The notes: generated by a model from the letters alone, not told the origin. Shown: positions 8,791 to 19,206, counted from the stretch's first letter. The stretch is 38,628 bases of DNA from an uncultured Variovorax sp. (GCA_913776885.1 CAJYQC010000276.1:1-38628); one strand, 5' to 3'. Made by a program: numbers and translations.

Positions 8791-9114
8791 GTGAAGAAAT
8801 CCTCCCTCGCCATCGACCCCCAAATCCTGCGCGGTGCCGCCGGCAAGGCGGTCACGGCACTCAAGCTGCTGGCCAATGAAGACCGGCTGCTGTTGCTGTG
8901 CCAGCTCTCGCAGGGCGAGATGTGCGTGAGCGACCTCGAGGAGACGCTTGGCATCCACCAGCCCACGCTGTCGCAGCAACTGGGCGTGCTGCGCAACGAA
9001 GGCGTGGTCGACACCCGCCGCGAAGGCAAGAACATCTTCTACAGCGTGACTGACCCGGCGCTCCTGGAGATCCTGCGCGTGCTCTATCGCCTGTACTGCC
9101 CCCCGGAGAAATGA
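8791..9114 (+). CDS. bigR: ArsR-family persulfide-responsive repressor (BigR-like)
   Basis: The protein has 107 aa from the GTG at 8791. The track ORF runs through the operator and overlaps the divergent gene, so its earlier ATGs are unlikely. The winged-helix core is clear (CVSDLEETLGIHQPTLSQQLGVLRNEGVV, then REGKNIFYSV). Two cysteines, in GEMCVS and in the C-terminal LYCPP, match the pair that forms a disulfide or tetrasulfide bridge in BigR/SqrR. It should repress its own operon and the divergent dioxygenase via the palindrome. The stop overlaps the pmpA start by 4 bp. Confidence 0.88.
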   Translation: MKKSSLAIDPQILRGAAGKAVTALKLLANEDRLLLLCQLSQGEMCVSDLEETLGIHQPTLSQQLGVLRNEGVVDTRREGKNIFYSVTDPALLEILRVLYRLYCPPEK

Positions 9115-9548
9115 TGTCCATCGACTGGAACCACTTCACGCCCCTCGCCTCGCTGGCAGGCGGAGCGCTCATCGGCACCGCCGCGGCGATGCTCGTGCTG
9201 CTCAACGGACGCATCGCAGGCATCAGCGGCGTGCTGGGCGGCCTGCTCAGGCCCTCGAAGGGCGACATCGGATGGCGCGCCGCCTTCGTGCTCGGGCTGC
9301 TGGGCGCGCCTTCGGTCTGCCTGCTCTTCGCGGTTCTGCCCCGTCCGCAGATCGAGGCGGGCTACGGCACGCTGGTGCTGGCCGGGCTGCTCGTCGGCCT
9401 GGGTACGCGATACGGCTCCGGCTGCACCAGCGGCCATGGCGTCTGCGGCCTCTCCCGCCTGTCGCCGCGCTCGCTGGTGGCCACGGTCGCGTTCATGGGC
9501 GGGGGCTTCGCCACGGTGTTCGTGGTGCGCCACTTGCTCGGCATCTGA
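9111..9548 (+). CDS. YeeE/YedE-family sulfur-compound membrane transporter half (PmpA-like)
   Basis: The protein has 145 aa with about four hydrophobic segments. The signature [18 protein letters not shown] near residue 105 carries the conserved cysteine motif of the YeeE/PmpA family, thought to pass sulfur species such as thiosulfate or persulfide via cysteine relays. It overlaps bigR by 4 bp (ATGA), so translation is coupled. An adjacent ATG one codon downstream is an equal start. It pairs with the next gene to make the two halves of one transporter. Confidence 0.88.
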   Translation: MMSIDWNHFTPLASLAGGALIGTAAAMLVLLNGRIAGISGVLGGLLRPSKGDIGWRAAFVLGLLGAPSVCLLFAVLPRPQIEAGYGTLVLAGLLVGLGTRYGSGCTSGHGVCGLSRLSPRSLVATVAFMGGGFATVFVVRHLLGI

Positions 9549-9558
9549 GGAGAACGCC

Positions 9559-9981
9559 ATGACCCTTTTCGTCTCGCTGCTCGCAGGCCTCGTCTTTGGG
9601 CTCGGCCTCATCGTCTCAGGCATGGCCGATCCGGCCAAGGTGCTCGGCTTCCTGGACCTGGCAGGACGGTGGGATCCATCCCTGGCCTTCGTGATGGCGG
9701 GCGCGATCGGCATCGCATCGATCGCATTCCTCGCCGCGAGGCGGCGCAGCGTGTCGCTGCTGGGCGCGGCGATGCGCCTGCCGTCCGCGCGCGGCATCGA
9801 CCGGCGGCTGGTCCTGGGCAGCCTGGTCTTCGGGGTGGGCAGGGGCATCGCCGGCTTCTGTCCCGGCCCGGGTCTCGTCGCACTGGGCATCGGCGAGGGC
9901 AAGGCCTTCGTCTTCGTGCTCGCCATGCTCGCGGGCATGGGCCTCTTCGAACTCGTCGAGCACCGCGCGCCACGGGCCTGA
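9559..9981 (+). CDS. YeeE/YedE-family membrane transporter half (PmpB-like)
   Basis: The protein has 140 aa and is the second half of the PmpAB pair, beginning 10 bp after pmpA with an AGGAGA Shine-Dalgarno. Family marks are [16 protein letters not shown] in the first third and [15 protein letters not shown] with its cysteine in the second. Four membrane segments are predicted by hydrophobicity. It ends 2 bp before the stop codon of the convergent USP, so there is no room for a classical terminator. Confidence 0.88.
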   Translation: MTLFVSLLAGLVFGLGLIVSGMADPAKVLGFLDLAGRWDPSLAFVMAGAIGIASIAFLAARRRSVSLLGAAMRLPSARGIDRRLVLGSLVFGVGRGIAGFCPGPGLVALGIGEGKAFVFVLAMLAGMGLFELVEHRAPRA

Positions 9982-9983
9982 CA

Positions 9984-10439
9984 CTACCCTGCGGCCGGCT
10001 GCTCGCCCGCGGCCGCATGCACCAGCAGCACGGGAACGCCGGCGCCGCGCACGATCCGCTCGGTGCTGCTTCCCAGCAGCAGCTGGCCGAGTCGGCGCCG
10101 GCCTCGCGCGCCGGCGATGATCAGGTCGGCATGCCAGCACCTCGCCTCGTCCGCGACGAGGCTGGCCACGGTGCCGTCCGCTTCGTTGTAGAGCACGGTG
10201 TCGACCTCGACGCCGGCGGAACGCACGCGCTCTGCGCTGCGCGCCAGCATGCGCGCGGCTTCGGCGCGCAGCTCGGGCGACCTGTCGTGGGCGAAGCCGG
10301 CGCGTGATACCGAGAGTTCGTCGATCGCGTGGAGCAGCCGCACCCGGCTTCTCATCGGGCGGGCGAGGCGGATCGCCTCTTCGATGCCCTGGGCCGATGC
10401 CGGGCTGCCGTCTATGGGAACGAGTATTCGTCGGTACAC
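9984..10439 (-). CDS. Universal stress protein, single domain
   Basis: The protein has 151 aa. It starts at a GTG (VYRRILVPIDGS) behind a strong AAGGAGCC; the longer track ORF is not homologous upstream. The ATP-loop motif GARG, nine residues, GS is complete, so this is the nucleotide-binding class, unlike the tandem USPs in the window. An FNR-type box lies about 90 bp upstream. It is transcribed on the same strand as, and downstream of, the ABC-efflux genes but has its own boxed promoter. Confidence 0.9.
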   Translation of the reverse strand: MYRRILVPIDGSPASAQGIEEAIRLARPMRSRVRLLHAIDELSVSRAGFAHDRSPELRAEAARMLARSAERVRSAGVEVDTVLYNEADGTVASLVADEARCWHADLIIAGARGRRRLGQLLLGSSTERIVRGAGVPVLLVHAAAGEQPAAG

Positions 10440-10521
10440 GGTGGCTCCTTGCAGGGCGGGGCTGCGTCCGCAGCCGCAGGGCCTGCACGCGTCCATTCTG
10501 CGCACCGCCGCGGCTTTCGGA

Positions 10522-10531
10522 TTGACGTGCA

Positions 10532-10535
<4 letters not shown>
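10522..10535. promoter_or_regulatory. FNR/ANR-like box (TTGAC-GTGC-ATCAA) before a USP
   Basis: Nine of ten half-site positions match the consensus. CAGAAT on the minus strand (10495-10500) is centred 31 bp away in the direction of the USP. The box overlaps the end of the ABC ATPase gene. Confidence 0.7.
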
Positions 10536-11856
<1,321 letters not shown>

Positions 11857-11868
11857 GGCTTCAGCGCT

Positions 11869-12654
11869 TCATGGCGAGGGCGCGCGTGCGTCCGGCGGCT
11901 GCACGGCGATCGCGCGCAGGCGTGAGCCGCTCGCGATGCCCTGCGCCTTCGCCGGCAGCACCAGATCGCCAGCGCGCAGCCCTTCGAGCACCTCGGCGAA
12001 GCCGCCAGCGCGAAGGCCCAGCCGCACAGGCTGGCGCCGCGCACGGCGGCCCTCGACCTTCAGCACCCACGCCGAGGCGATGTCCGCTTCGCGCAGCGCA
12101 TCGGACGGCACCAGCACCGCCTGCTGCCGGTGCGCGACCTGGATGTCGACCGACACCGTCATGTCCTGGCGCAGGTAGGCCGGTGGCTGCGGCACGTCGA
12201 GCTTGACCTCGGCCTGGCGCACGGTCTGCGCCGCCACCGGCGCCTGCACTTCGCGCAACTGCCGCAGCCGCGCCCACGCCTGGGACACGGCGGCCTCGGC
12301 CTGCGCGAGCGCGGCCGACCATTCCGAGTTGTCGAGTTCGATGAGCACCTGCCCCGCGTGCACATGCTGTCCCTCCGCCACCGGCACCCTCTTCACCACA
12401 CCCGTGACCTGTACGCCGACGTTCACGCGATGCGGCGCCTCCACATGCCCGCTGGCGACCACCGACTGCACAAGGTCGCGCCGCACCACCACCGTCGCCT
12501 CCACGCGCGGCCCGAGCAGGAGCCACGGCGCCATCCACACGCCGGCCGTGATCGCGCCCAGCGCAACCAAAGCGATAGCGATGCGGGGCCTGACAGCCGT
12601 CCACAGCCGTGCAGCCCATGCGCGGCGCGGCGATTCAGGCGGCGGCTGCGGCAT
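11869..12654 (-). CDS. HlyD/MacA-type periplasmic adaptor, apparently internally deleted
   Basis: The frame is open (261 aa), but adaptors that accompany such permeases are usually about 370-400 aa. The N-terminal anchor ([18 protein letters not shown]), first lipoyl half ([19 protein letters not shown]) and start of the hairpin (AQTVRQAE) are present. The sequence then passes straight into [16 protein letters not shown], which belongs to the beta-barrel/C-terminal region. The remaining hairpin helix and second lipoyl half are missing, so assembly with a partner is doubtful. The deletion kept the frame. It lies 12 bp before the damaged permease in the same operon. Confidence 0.75.
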   Translation of the reverse strand: MPQPPPESPRRAWAARLWTAVRPRIAIALVALGAITAGVWMAPWLLLGPRVEATVVVRRDLVQSVVASGHVEAPHRVNVGVQVTGVVKRVPVAEGQHVHAGQVLIELDNSEWSAALAQAEAAVSQAWARLRQLREVQAPVAAQTVRQAEVKLDVPQPPAYLRQDMTVSVDIQVAHRQQAVLVPSDALREADIASAWVLKVEGRRARRQPVRLGLRAGGFAEVLEGLRAGDLVLPAKAQGIASGSRLRAIAVQPPDARAPSP

Positions 12655-12781
12655 CGTCTTGCGCCGGCACGCGGCCGGACTCCTTCATCGGCCGTGTCGC
12701 GTGCACCACGAGCCGCAATGCGCGGCCATCGCGCAGCGAAGCTGCGCTGCTGTCCAGCGGGACGAGGATGCGGGCGGGCAT
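12635..12781 (-). pseudogene. Universal stress protein remnant
   Basis: This is a 48-codon ORF whose start, MPARILVPLDSSAAS, is a normal USP beginning. It then goes directly into LRLVVHATRPMKESG, which looks like a USP C-terminal strand plus tail. A USP needs about 140 residues, so the centre is missing. It overlaps the adaptor start by 20 bp and would be the first gene of the efflux operon, facing an FNR-like box about 97 bp upstream. It is too short for the ORF track. The family assignment rests on the first ten residues and context. Confidence 0.5.
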
Positions 12782-12870
12782 GGGGGGCTTCCGGTCGTGC
12801 GGCCTGTGGCTCGTGTAGGCGCGGATGGGATCGCGTCGGCTGCAGTCTCCATGTGCCGGTGCCGGGCGGC

Positions 12871-12884
12871 TTGACGCACATCAA
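12871..12884. promoter_or_regulatory. FNR/ANR-like box (TTGAC-GCAC-ATCAA)
   Basis: Nine of ten half-site positions match. It lies between the USP remnant/efflux operon (minus) and the USP-helical-BON operon (plus, ATG 133 bp away). I see no convincing -10 at the 32-bp position in either direction, so the promoter assignment is less clear than for the other boxes. Confidence 0.6.
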
Positions 12885-13016
12885 GCCGCCGGCAGCGCCA
12901 TGGCGATGTTGATGTGGCGCAAGCCCGGCCCCGGCACGCGACGGAAGAATCTGGCTGCCCGTCGCGCCGGGGCCGGCGGCAGGTGCGTGTTGCAGGCGGC
13001 CCCGAGGAGAAACCCC

Positions 13017-13478
13017 ATGTCCGTCTACAAGCACATGCTGGTCCCCGTGGATGGCAGCCCCACGGCCGACTGCGGCCTGCAGGAAGCCATCCGCCTGGCC
13101 GCCGAACTCGGCAGCAGGCTGCGCCTGCTCCATGTGATCGACGACTTTCCGATGCTGATCGAGATGTCGAGCATCTCCAGTTTCGAGGCGGCCCTGCAGA
13201 AGGCGCGCGAATACGGCGAATCCGTCCTCGGGCGTGCCCAGGCCAGGGCGACCGCTGCCGGCGTGGAGGCCGAGACCGTGTTGCGCGAGATCACGCAGGG
13301 CCGCATCGCCGAGGTCGTGACCGAAGAGGCTGCCAAGTCCGCGTGCGACCTGATCGTCATGGGAACCCACGGCCGCCATGGCCTCAGCCGGCTGGCGCTC
13401 GGCAGCGACGCCGACCGCGTGGCGCGAAGCAGCCCGGTGCCGGTGCTGCTGGTGCGCGCCGCGGCAACGCCGAGTTGA
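13017..13478 (+). CDS. Universal stress protein, single domain
   Basis: The protein has 153 aa. It starts MSVYKHMLVPVDGS behind GAGGAG; the track ORF is longer but unsupported. A complete ATP-loop motif GTHG, nine residues, GS places it in the nucleotide-binding class. It heads a likely operon with the exported helical protein (44 bp on) and a BON protein (31 bp further). An FNR-type box lies upstream at 12871. Confidence 0.92.
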   Translation: MSVYKHMLVPVDGSPTADCGLQEAIRLAAELGSRLRLLHVIDDFPMLIEMSSISSFEAALQKAREYGESVLGRAQARATAAGVEAETVLREITQGRIAEVVTEEAAKSACDLIVMGTHGRHGLSRLALGSDADRVARSSPVPVLLVRAAATPS

Positions 13479-13522
13479 ATGCGCAGGCCGCCCCACACCA
13501 CCCTTGAACCAACGGAAGACAC

Positions 13523-14158
13523 ATGAACTCCCACACACTTCGCAACCTGATGGCGTGCGCGACCCTCGCCGCCGGCGCCTGCGCATTCGCTGCAGACTAC
13601 GCCGCACCCGGCCAGCTCAGCCCGCCCGAGAGCGCAACGCAACGAGCGGTGCAAGAGGCGGGCAAGGCGACGCGCGCAGCGGCCAGCCGGGCCGCACGCG
13701 ATGCGGAAAGGGCGGCCCGCAAGGCAGCCGATGCCGCAAAGGCCGCCGCCGACATGGGCAAGGCCACCACCGGCAAGGTGTCGAGGGCTTTGGCCGAGGG
13801 CATCCGCCAGGCTGCGCGCAAGGCGGCCCAGGCAGCGACACGCCTGGAGGAAAAGACCGCCCTGTCGGCCGCCAAGGCCATCGACGAGGGCAGGGACGCC
13901 GCCCAGGCCGCGCAGGAAGAAAGCCGCAAGGCAGCGCTGGCGTCGAAGGAGGCCCTCGCCAGGGCGGAGGAATCGGTGAGCCGCTCCGCGCAGGCCGGCA
14001 AGGAAGAGGCCGAGAAGGCGGCGCAAGCCACGCGCGAGGCGCTCGACAAGGCGGAGGAAGCGATGCGCTCGGCCGCCAGGGCCGCCGCCGACGCCTCCGC
14101 GCGCACCGTCGAGGCCCTGAAGCGCAAGCCCGCTGCTGCGGGTACCGAAGGAAAGTGA
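13523..14158 (+). CDS. Exported Ala/Lys/Glu-rich helical protein (LEA/apolipoprotein-like composition)
   Basis: The protein has 211 aa. A signal peptide (residues 1-23, cleavage near AFA-AD) is followed by about 185 residues almost entirely of Ala, Lys, Arg, Glu, Asp and Ser with few large hydrophobics. It should form one long amphipathic helix or coiled coil with approximate 11-residue periodicity (repeated KAA..A..A units). Such composition occurs in LEA-type desiccation proteins, histone-H1-like proteins and apolipoprotein-like phasins. Homology by composition alone is weak. It has a GGAAG ribosome site and lies between a USP and a BON gene, suggesting an envelope or stress role. Function unknown. 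Confidence 0.75.
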   Translation: MNSHTLRNLMACATLAAGACAFAADYAAPGQLSPPESATQRAVQEAGKATRAAASRAARDAERAARKAADAAKAAADMGKATTGKVSRALAEGIRQAARKAAQAATRLEEKTALSAAKAIDEGRDAAQAAQEESRKAALASKEALARAEESVSRSAQAGKEEAEKAAQATREALDKAEEAMRSAARAAADASARTVEALKRKPAAAGTEGK

Positions 14159-14189
14159 CGCCGGCGCCCGTCGCCGCAGAGGAAGACCC

Positions 14190-14411
14190 ATGAATCCCGA
14201 TATTCAACTCAGGCACGACGTCTTCGCCCAACTCAACTGGGACCCGGCCGTCAACGGCTGCGACGTCGACGTATGCGTCAAGGATGGCATCGTGACCCTG
14301 CGCGGCCAGGTCGCCGACGAGGCGCACCGCGCCGCCGTCGAGCGGGCGGCACGCCGCACCGAGGGGCTGACGACGCTGCTGAACAGGCTCGTCGTGCTGC
14401 CACCGCGGTAG
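14190..14411 (+). CDS. Single BON-domain protein
   Basis: The protein has 73 aa and is one BON domain (DIQLRHDVFAQLNWDP, VCVKDGIVTLRGQVADEAH, ending NRLVVLPPR). It has no signal peptide, so it is probably cytoplasmic, unlike OsmY. BON domains bind membranes or lipids; short free-standing ones are of unknown role. The AGAGGAAG ribosome site supports the start. It is the third gene of the USP operon and resembles the first BON repeat of the 217-aa protein at 22984 (similar DI..ELSW.P beginning). The 88 bp after it, before the convergent USP, hold nothing I can name. Confidence 0.85.
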   Translation: MNPDIQLRHDVFAQLNWDPAVNGCDVDVCVKDGIVTLRGQVADEAHRAAVERAARRTEGLTTLLNRLVVLPPR

Positions 14412-14499
14412 ACGACGCCGCCCTGCGGCTGCAGGCGCGAGCCCGCTGAGGCCGCAACGCGGCGGCGGCGCGCGCGCGGCCGCGCTTCACCTTTTCCGT

Positions 14500-15354
14500 T
14501 CAATGCGCCATCAGCAGCGGGACGCCGGTTCGCAACAGCACGTCGCGGGTCACGCCGCCCAGCCACCGCTCCTGCATGCGGGCATGGCCATAGCCTCCCA
14601 TCACGAGCAGGTCGCTGCCGAGCACCTCGGCACGGTCCAGCAGTGCGTCGCCGATGCGCAGCGGTGTCGCGAGGCGTTCGACGCTGGCCTGCACGCCATG
14701 GCGCAGGAGCCAGCCGCTCAAGGCCGCCGGTTCCGGCTCGACGGAAGCATCCGCCGATTCATCCGCCGAGTTCCCCCGTCGCAGGGTCAACAGTGCCACG
14801 TGCGCGGCACGGCGCAGCAGCGGCATGGCGCCGCGCATTGCCATCGATGCCTCTCGGCCTCCATCCCAGGCCACGAGGATCCTGTCGAAGCCCGAGGGAA
14901 TGCGGCGCCCCGCGCGCGGAACGACGAGCACGGGCCTTCCCGCGTCCAGCATGACCTGCTCGGGCAGCCGGCGCGCGGCGTCGCTCACCGCCGCTGAAGC
15001 ATCGGCCTGCCCGACGACGATCAGGTCGCTGGCCCGCCCATGTTGGACCACGGCGCCCACCGGGTCGCCGTCCACCAACCTCGCTTCGCAGGAGAACGTC
15101 GCCGGCCTCGTACGGCTGTGGAACACGTGGGCGACGGTTTCGGCGCGCCTGCGCAAGTACAGGGAGGCCTCGACGATCGCATCATCCAGGCGCCGTTCGT
15201 CACGGGCGCCCATGCTCGCGGCAGTTGGCGCCCAGGTGGGCACGATGCCCATGAGGTGGCTGCCGTGCAGCCTCGCGAGCCGCGCCGCCAGGCGCGTGCG
15301 GGCCTCGCAGCATTCGGTGTGGTCCAGGTGCACCGAGATGGTCGACAGCGTCAT
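14500..15354 (-). CDS. Universal stress protein, tandem two-domain
   Basis: The protein has 284 aa. The start at 15354 overlaps the stop of the phasin-like gene by 4 bp (ATGA), so the two are translationally coupled. Domain 1 begins STISVHLDHTECC, domain 2 near residue 160 (FDRILVAWDGGREA). The last loop motif is GGYG, nine residues, GG, the same non-canonical form as in the other tandem USPs here. Transcribed with the phasin-like gene from a promoter carrying an FNR-like box at 15811. Confidence 0.9.
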   Translation of the reverse strand: MTLSTISVHLDHTECCEARTRLAARLARLHGSHLMGIVPTWAPTAASMGARDERRLDDAIVEASLYLRRRAETVAHVFHSRTRPATFSCEARLVDGDPVGAVVQHGRASDLIVVGQADASAAVSDAARRLPEQVMLDAGRPVLVVPRAGRRIPSGFDRILVAWDGGREASMAMRGAMPLLRRAAHVALLTLRRGNSADESADASVEPEPAALSGWLLRHGVQASVERLATPLRIGDALLDRAEVLGSDLLVMGGYGHARMQERWLGGVTRDVLLRTGVPLLMAH

Positions 15355-15749
15355 GCCTGCCGCCTCGCCGCAGGTGCGCTGCGGCCTGCTGCAGAGCGGC
15401 GCGCGGCGGGCGACGAGGCCAGCGCGTCGTGCAGGGTGCGCAATGACTGGTTCACCACGGCTTTGCGCGAGGGCAGCGGTTGCATCGCAGCCGGCCCGGC
15501 GGACTGCGGCATGTGCGCGGCCGCGGTCGCGGTCGCCGTCGCCTCGGGGTGGCCGAATACCTGCATCGGCGCCATGGCCAGCGCGTACCAGTCCTCCGCG
15601 CGGATGACCGCGTCGGTCTCGGCGCGGGTCAGCGCGATGCAGTCCTGCAGCAGCCGCGAGCCGATCGTCTCGAACATCGATACCGCGTGCAGCCAGATGC
15701 CGTACTGGGCCTTGCACAGCGCCAGCGGGAAGGTGAAGTCGGTGCTCAT
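15351..15749 (-). CDS. Phasin-like (PHA granule-associated) protein
   Basis: The protein has 132 aa with a GGAGG ribosome site. The first 60 residues (FPLALCKAQYGIWLHAVSMFET..., then IALTRAETDAVIRAEDW) form an amphipathic helix pattern typical of small phasins that coat polyhydroxyalkanoate granules. The C-terminal half is Ala/Arg-rich and disordered. Context supports the idea: it is coupled to a USP, and PhaB is encoded at 23.6 kb. Phasins diverge strongly, so this is a probable rather than certain call. Confidence 0.55.
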   Translation of the reverse strand: MSTDFTFPLALCKAQYGIWLHAVSMFETIGSRLLQDCIALTRAETDAVIRAEDWYALAMAPMQVFGHPEATATATAAAHMPQSAGPAAMQPLPSRKAVVNQSLRTLHDALASSPAARRSAAGRSAPAARRQA

Positions 15750-15810
15750 CGCTTGTCCTCCAGCCCGAAGGGCTTCGCACGCATGCTGACGCCGCGGGGC
15801 ACCGCCCGGT

Positions 15811-15824
15811 TTGCGCGGGATCAA
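15811..15824. promoter_or_regulatory. FNR/ANR-like box (TTGCG-CGGG-ATCAA) before the phasin-USP operon
   Basis: One half-site is perfect (ATCAA) and the other is TTGCG. The centre is 68 bp from the phasin start. A weak CAGCAT (minus, 15783-15788) is centred 32 bp away. It stands 41 bp from a second box facing the phosphoketolase, so each side has its own site. Confidence 0.5.
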
Positions 15825-15865
15825 GACAACACGAATCCGCGCCTGCTGTATCGGTCGTTACCGGT

Positions 15866-15879
15866 TTGACGGACATCAA
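15866..15879. promoter_or_regulatory. FNR/ANR-like box (TTGAC-GGAC-ATCAA) before phosphoketolase
   Basis: Nine of ten half-site positions match. CATACT (15901-15906) lies 31 bp from the centre in the direction of xfp, whose ATG is 66 bp from the centre. Confidence 0.7.
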
Positions 15880-15938
15880 CCCGACGCGCGCCCGTGTGCC
15901 CATACTGGAGCGTCGATCCATTCCGCGGGAAATTCGAC

Positions 15939-18329
15939 ATGCCCTCTTCCAGCGAAACGCCGGTCCCGGACGACTTCGCGCTGCTCGACGCCTGGTGGCG
16001 CGCCGCCAACTACCTGTCGGTGGGCCAGATCTACCTGATGGACAACCCGCTGCTGCGCGAGCCGCTCGCGCTGCGCCACATCAAGCCGCGCCTGCTGGGC
16101 CACTGGGGCACGACACCGGGCCTCAACTTCATCTATGCGCACATGAACCGCGCCATCGCCGCGCGGGACCTCGACGCGATCTTCATCGCGGGCCCCGGGC
16201 ACGGCGGCCCGGGCGTGGTCGCCAACACATGGCTCGAAGGCACCTACAGCGAGGTCTATCCGGAGGTCGGGCGGGACGCCGCAGGCCTGCAGCGGCTGTT
16301 CACCCAGTTCTCGTTTCCCGGCGGCATTCCGAGCCACGCGGCGCCCGAGACGCCGGGCTCCATCCACGAGGGCGGCGAGCTCGGCTATTCGCTGCTGCAC
16401 GCCTACGGCGCCGTGTTCGACAACCCGTCTCTGCTCGCCTGCTGCGTGGTGGGCGACGGCGAAGCCGAGACCGGCGCGCTGGCGGCGAGCTGGCACTCCA
16501 ACAAGTTCCTCAACCCCGAGCATGACGGCGCGGTGCTGCCGGTGCTGCACCTCAACGGCTACAAGATCGCCGGCCCGACCGTGCTGGCGCGCATCGGCGA
16601 GGAGGAGCTGACGCAACTCCTGCGCGGCTACGGCCACGAACCGTACTTCGTGGTGGGCGACGAGCCCGCCGACATGCACCGGCAGATGGCGGCGGCGCTG
16701 GACACGGCGCTGGACGGCATCCGCGCCATCCAGGCCGATGTCCGCGCGAACGGCTTCCGCGTCCGCCCGCGGTGGCCGATGATCGTGCTGCGCTCCCCCA
16801 AGGGCTGGACCGGCCCGCGCCAGGTCGACGGCGTGCAGGTCGAGGGCACGTTCCATGCGCACCAGGTGCCGCTCACCGGCTTCGCGGCCGAGCCGCAGCA
16901 CATCGAACTGCTGGAGCGGTGGATGCTGAGCTATCGCCCGCAGGAGCTCTTCGACGCCGACGGCGCCCTGCGCCCCGAGATCGCCGCGATCGCGCCCCGG
17001 GGCGATCGCCGCATGAGCGCCAATCCGCACGCCAACGGCGGGCTGCTGCTGAAGGACCTGGCACTTCCGCCCTTTCGCGCGCACGCGGTGTCCGTGGCAG
17101 CGCCCGGAGCCAACGACGCCGAAGCCACGCGCGTTGCGGGCACCTTCCTGCGCGAGGTCATGCGCGCCAGCGAACGGGAGCGCAACTTCCGCGTGATGGG
17201 ACCGGACGAGACCGCCTCGAACCGGCTCTCGGCCCTGTTCGAGGTGACCGGGCGGACCACGACCGCGCAGGTGTGGCCGGGCGACGAGAACCTCTCGCCG
17301 GACGGCCGCGTCATGGAGGTGCTGAGCGAGCACCTCTGCCAGGGCTGGCTGGAGGGCTACCTGCTGACGGGACGGCACGGTTTCTTCTCGTGCTACGAGG
17401 CCTTCATCCACATCGTCGACTCGATGTTCAACCAGCACGCCAAGTGGCTCAAGGTGACGCGCGGCATCGGCTGGCGCCGGCCGATCGCGTCGCTGAACTA
17501 CCTGCTCACGAGCCACGTCTGGCGCCAGGACCACAACGGCCTCAGCCACCAGGACCCGGGCTTCCTCGACCACGTCGCGAGCAAGAAGGCGGAAGTGGTG
17601 CGGGTGTACCTGCCGCCCGACGCCAACACGCTGCTGTCGGTGGTCGACCACTGCCTGCGCAGCCGCAACTACGTCAACGTCATCGTGGCCGGCAAGCAGC
17701 CCGCGCCCCAGTGGCTGGACATCGAGTCGGCAAGCCGCCACTGCGCCGCGGGCCTGGGCATCTGGGAATGGGCGAGCAACGACGAAGGCGGCTCGCCCGA
17801 CGTGGTGATGGCCTGCGCGGGCGACGTGCCCACGCTGGAGACGCTCGCCGCCGTCGACCTGCTGCGCGGGGAGCTGCCGTCGCTCAAGGTGCGCGTGGTC
17901 AACGTGGTCGACCTGATGGCGCTGCAGTCGCCGCACGCGCACCCGCACGGACTGCCCGATACGGATTTCGATGCGATCTTCACCACCGACCGGCCGGTGA
18001 TCTTCGCGTTCCACGGCTACCCGGCGCTGATCCACCGGCTGATCTACAAGCGGCGCAACCATCCCGGCTTCCACGTGCACGGCTACTGCGAGGAAGGCAC
18101 CACCACCACACCGTTCGACATGACGGTGCTCAACCGGCTGGACCGCTTCCACCTCGCCGCCGACGCGATCGCCCGCGTGCCGCGCCTGTGCGACAGCGCA
18201 GGCCACGTGCAGCAGCACCTGCGCGACCGGCTGCTGGCGCACCGGGCCTACATCACCCGCCACGGCAGGGACATGCCGGAGGTCGAAGACTGGCGCTGGC
18301 CCGGCCAGGCCCCGCGCGAGCAAGGCTGA
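15939..18329 (+). CDS. xfp: Phosphoketolase (xylulose-5-P/fructose-6-P)
   Basis: The protein has 796 aa, the usual length. Hallmarks are [22 protein letters not shown], the thiamine-diphosphate motif [10 protein letters not shown] and [12 protein letters not shown]. It splits xylulose-5-P (and often fructose-6-P) with phosphate into acetyl phosphate plus glyceraldehyde-3-P or erythrose-4-P, giving ATP-yielding acetyl phosphate without net redox change. I chose the start at MPSSSE (15939) because the family begins here; the track start (15894) lies in the promoter. An FNR-type box with a -10-like element is in front. No phosphotransacetylase or acetate kinase is nearby, and the acs copy here is dead. 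Confidence 0.95.
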   Translation: MPSSSETPVPDDFALLDAWWRAANYLSVGQIYLMDNPLLREPLALRHIKPRLLGHWGTTPGLNFIYAHMNRAIAARDLDAIFIAGPGHGGPGVVANTWLEGTYSEVYPEVGRDAAGLQRLFTQFSFPGGIPSHAAPETPGSIHEGGELGYSLLHAYGAVFDNPSLLACCVVGDGEAETGALAASWHSNKFLNPEHDGAVLPVLHLNGYKIAGPTVLARIGEEELTQLLRGYGHEPYFVVGDEPADMHRQMAAALDTALDGIRAIQADVRANGFRVRPRWPMIVLRSPKGWTGPRQVDGVQVEGTFHAHQVPLTGFAAEPQHIELLERWMLSYRPQELFDADGALRPEIAAIAPRGDRRMSANPHANGGLLLKDLALPPFRAHAVSVAAPGANDAEATRVAGTFLREVMRASERERNFRVMGPDETASNRLSALFEVTGRTTTAQVWPGDENLSPDGRVMEVLSEHLCQGWLEGYLLTGRHGFFSCYEAFIHIVDSMFNQHAKWLKVTRGIGWRRPIASLNYLLTSHVWRQDHNGLSHQDPGFLDHVASKKAEVVRVYLPPDANTLLSVVDHCLRSRNYVNVIVAGKQPAPQWLDIESASRHCAAGLGIWEWASNDEGGSPDVVMACAGDVPTLETLAAVDLLRGELPSLKVRVVNVVDLMALQSPHAHPHGLPDTDFDAIFTTDRPVIFAFHGYPALIHRLIYKRRNHPGFHVHGYCEEGTTTTPFDMTVLNRLDRFHLAADAIARVPRLCDSAGHVQQHLRDRLLAHRAYITRHGRDMPEVEDWRWPGQAPREQG

Positions 18330-18408
18330 CGACGCGGCGGCGACGATGGCACCGAGGGCGCTGCAAGCGGCGCCCCTGACGGGTACCCTGGCGCAGGTGC
18401 CTTGGCGC

Positions 18409-18436
18409 GGCCTGCGTGCTACGCTCAGCGCAGGCC
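18409..18436. repeat. Inverted repeat between phosphoketolase and the response regulator
   Basis: GGCCTGCG and CGCAGGCC form an 8-bp perfect inverted repeat with a 12-nt spacer, 41 bp before the response-regulator ATG. It could be an operator or the base of a weak terminator for xfp; there is no T-tract. No FNR box is seen in this gap (18330-18477). Confidence 0.4.
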
Positions 18437-18477
18437 GGACCACCCATGCAGTCCGCACCCCATCTAGCTGCCAGCGC

Positions 18478-19206
18478 ATGAAAAACACGCCCCACATCGT
18501 TGTTCTCGACGACGAAATCGACATCACGCAGCTGCTGGCCAACTATCTCCAGGGCCACGGCTTTCGCGTCACCCAGGTGCACGAGGGCCGCGCCCTCATG
18601 ACGCTGATGGAGACCGACCCCGCCGACCTTGTGCTGCTCGACCTGGGCCTGCCCGGCGAAGACGGCTTCTCGATCGCACGCCGCATGCGCGAACGCTGGC
18701 ATTGCGGCCTGGTGATCGTGACGGGCCGCGGCGATGCGGTGGACAAGGTGGTGGGCCTCGAGGTGGGCGCGGACGACTACGTCACCAAGCCCTTCGACCT
18801 GCGCGAGCTGGCGGCCCGCGTGAAGGCGGTGCTGCGGCGGCTCGCGCCGGCCATGCCCGCTGCACCGGCCGCAGCGGCCGCCTCCCCCGACAAGCTGAGT
18901 TTCGCCGGCTGGCGGCTCGACACCGCCGCGCGCAGCCTGATGAATCCGCGCGGTGAACCGGTGACCTTGACCGGCGGCGAGTTCGATCTGCTGCAGGCCT
19001 TCGCACGCCATCCGGGCCGCGTGCTGTCGCGCGACTTCCTGCTCGAACAGACGCGCGGGCGCGAGGCCGCGCCCTTCGACCGCACGATCGACGTGCAGGT
19101 GGGCCGGCTGCGCAGGAAGATCGAGGCCGACGCCGAGGATCCGCAGCTCATCAAGTCGGTGCGGGGGGCGGGCTACATCCTGGTCCCGCCGGTCTCCCAT
19201 GGCTGA
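18478..19206 (+). CDS. OmpR/PhoB-family response regulator
   Basis: The protein has 242 aa. The receiver domain has the acidic pocket (LDDE), phospho-acceptor Asp55 (LLDLGLPGEDGF) and Lys104 (TKPFD). An Ala/Pro linker is followed by a winged-helix DNA-binding domain (LTGGEFDLLQAFARHPG, VGRLRRKIE, SVRGAGYILV). The start at 18478 is the first Met of the domain; upstream codons in the track ORF are not homologous. It overlaps the kinase gene by 8 bp, so the two form a pair. There is no FNR box before it, consistent with a position above the FNR-type regulator in the hierarchy (inference). Confidence 0.92.
   Translation: MKNTPHIVVLDDEIDITQLLANYLQGHGFRVTQVHEGRALMTLMETDPADLVLLDLGLPGEDGFSIARRMRERWHCGLVIVTGRGDAVDKVVGLEVGADDYVTKPFDLRELAARVKAVLRRLAPAMPAAPAAAAASPDKLSFAGWRLDTAARSLMNPRGEPVTLTGGEFDLLQAFARHPGRVLSRDFLLEQTRGREAAPFDRTIDVQVGRLRRKIEADAEDPQLIKSVRGAGYILVPPVSHG

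Noticed and set aside
15876-18542. 888-aa minus-strand ORF
   Set aside because: Complete shadow of phosphoketolase; His/Val/Arg-rich antisense translation without domains.
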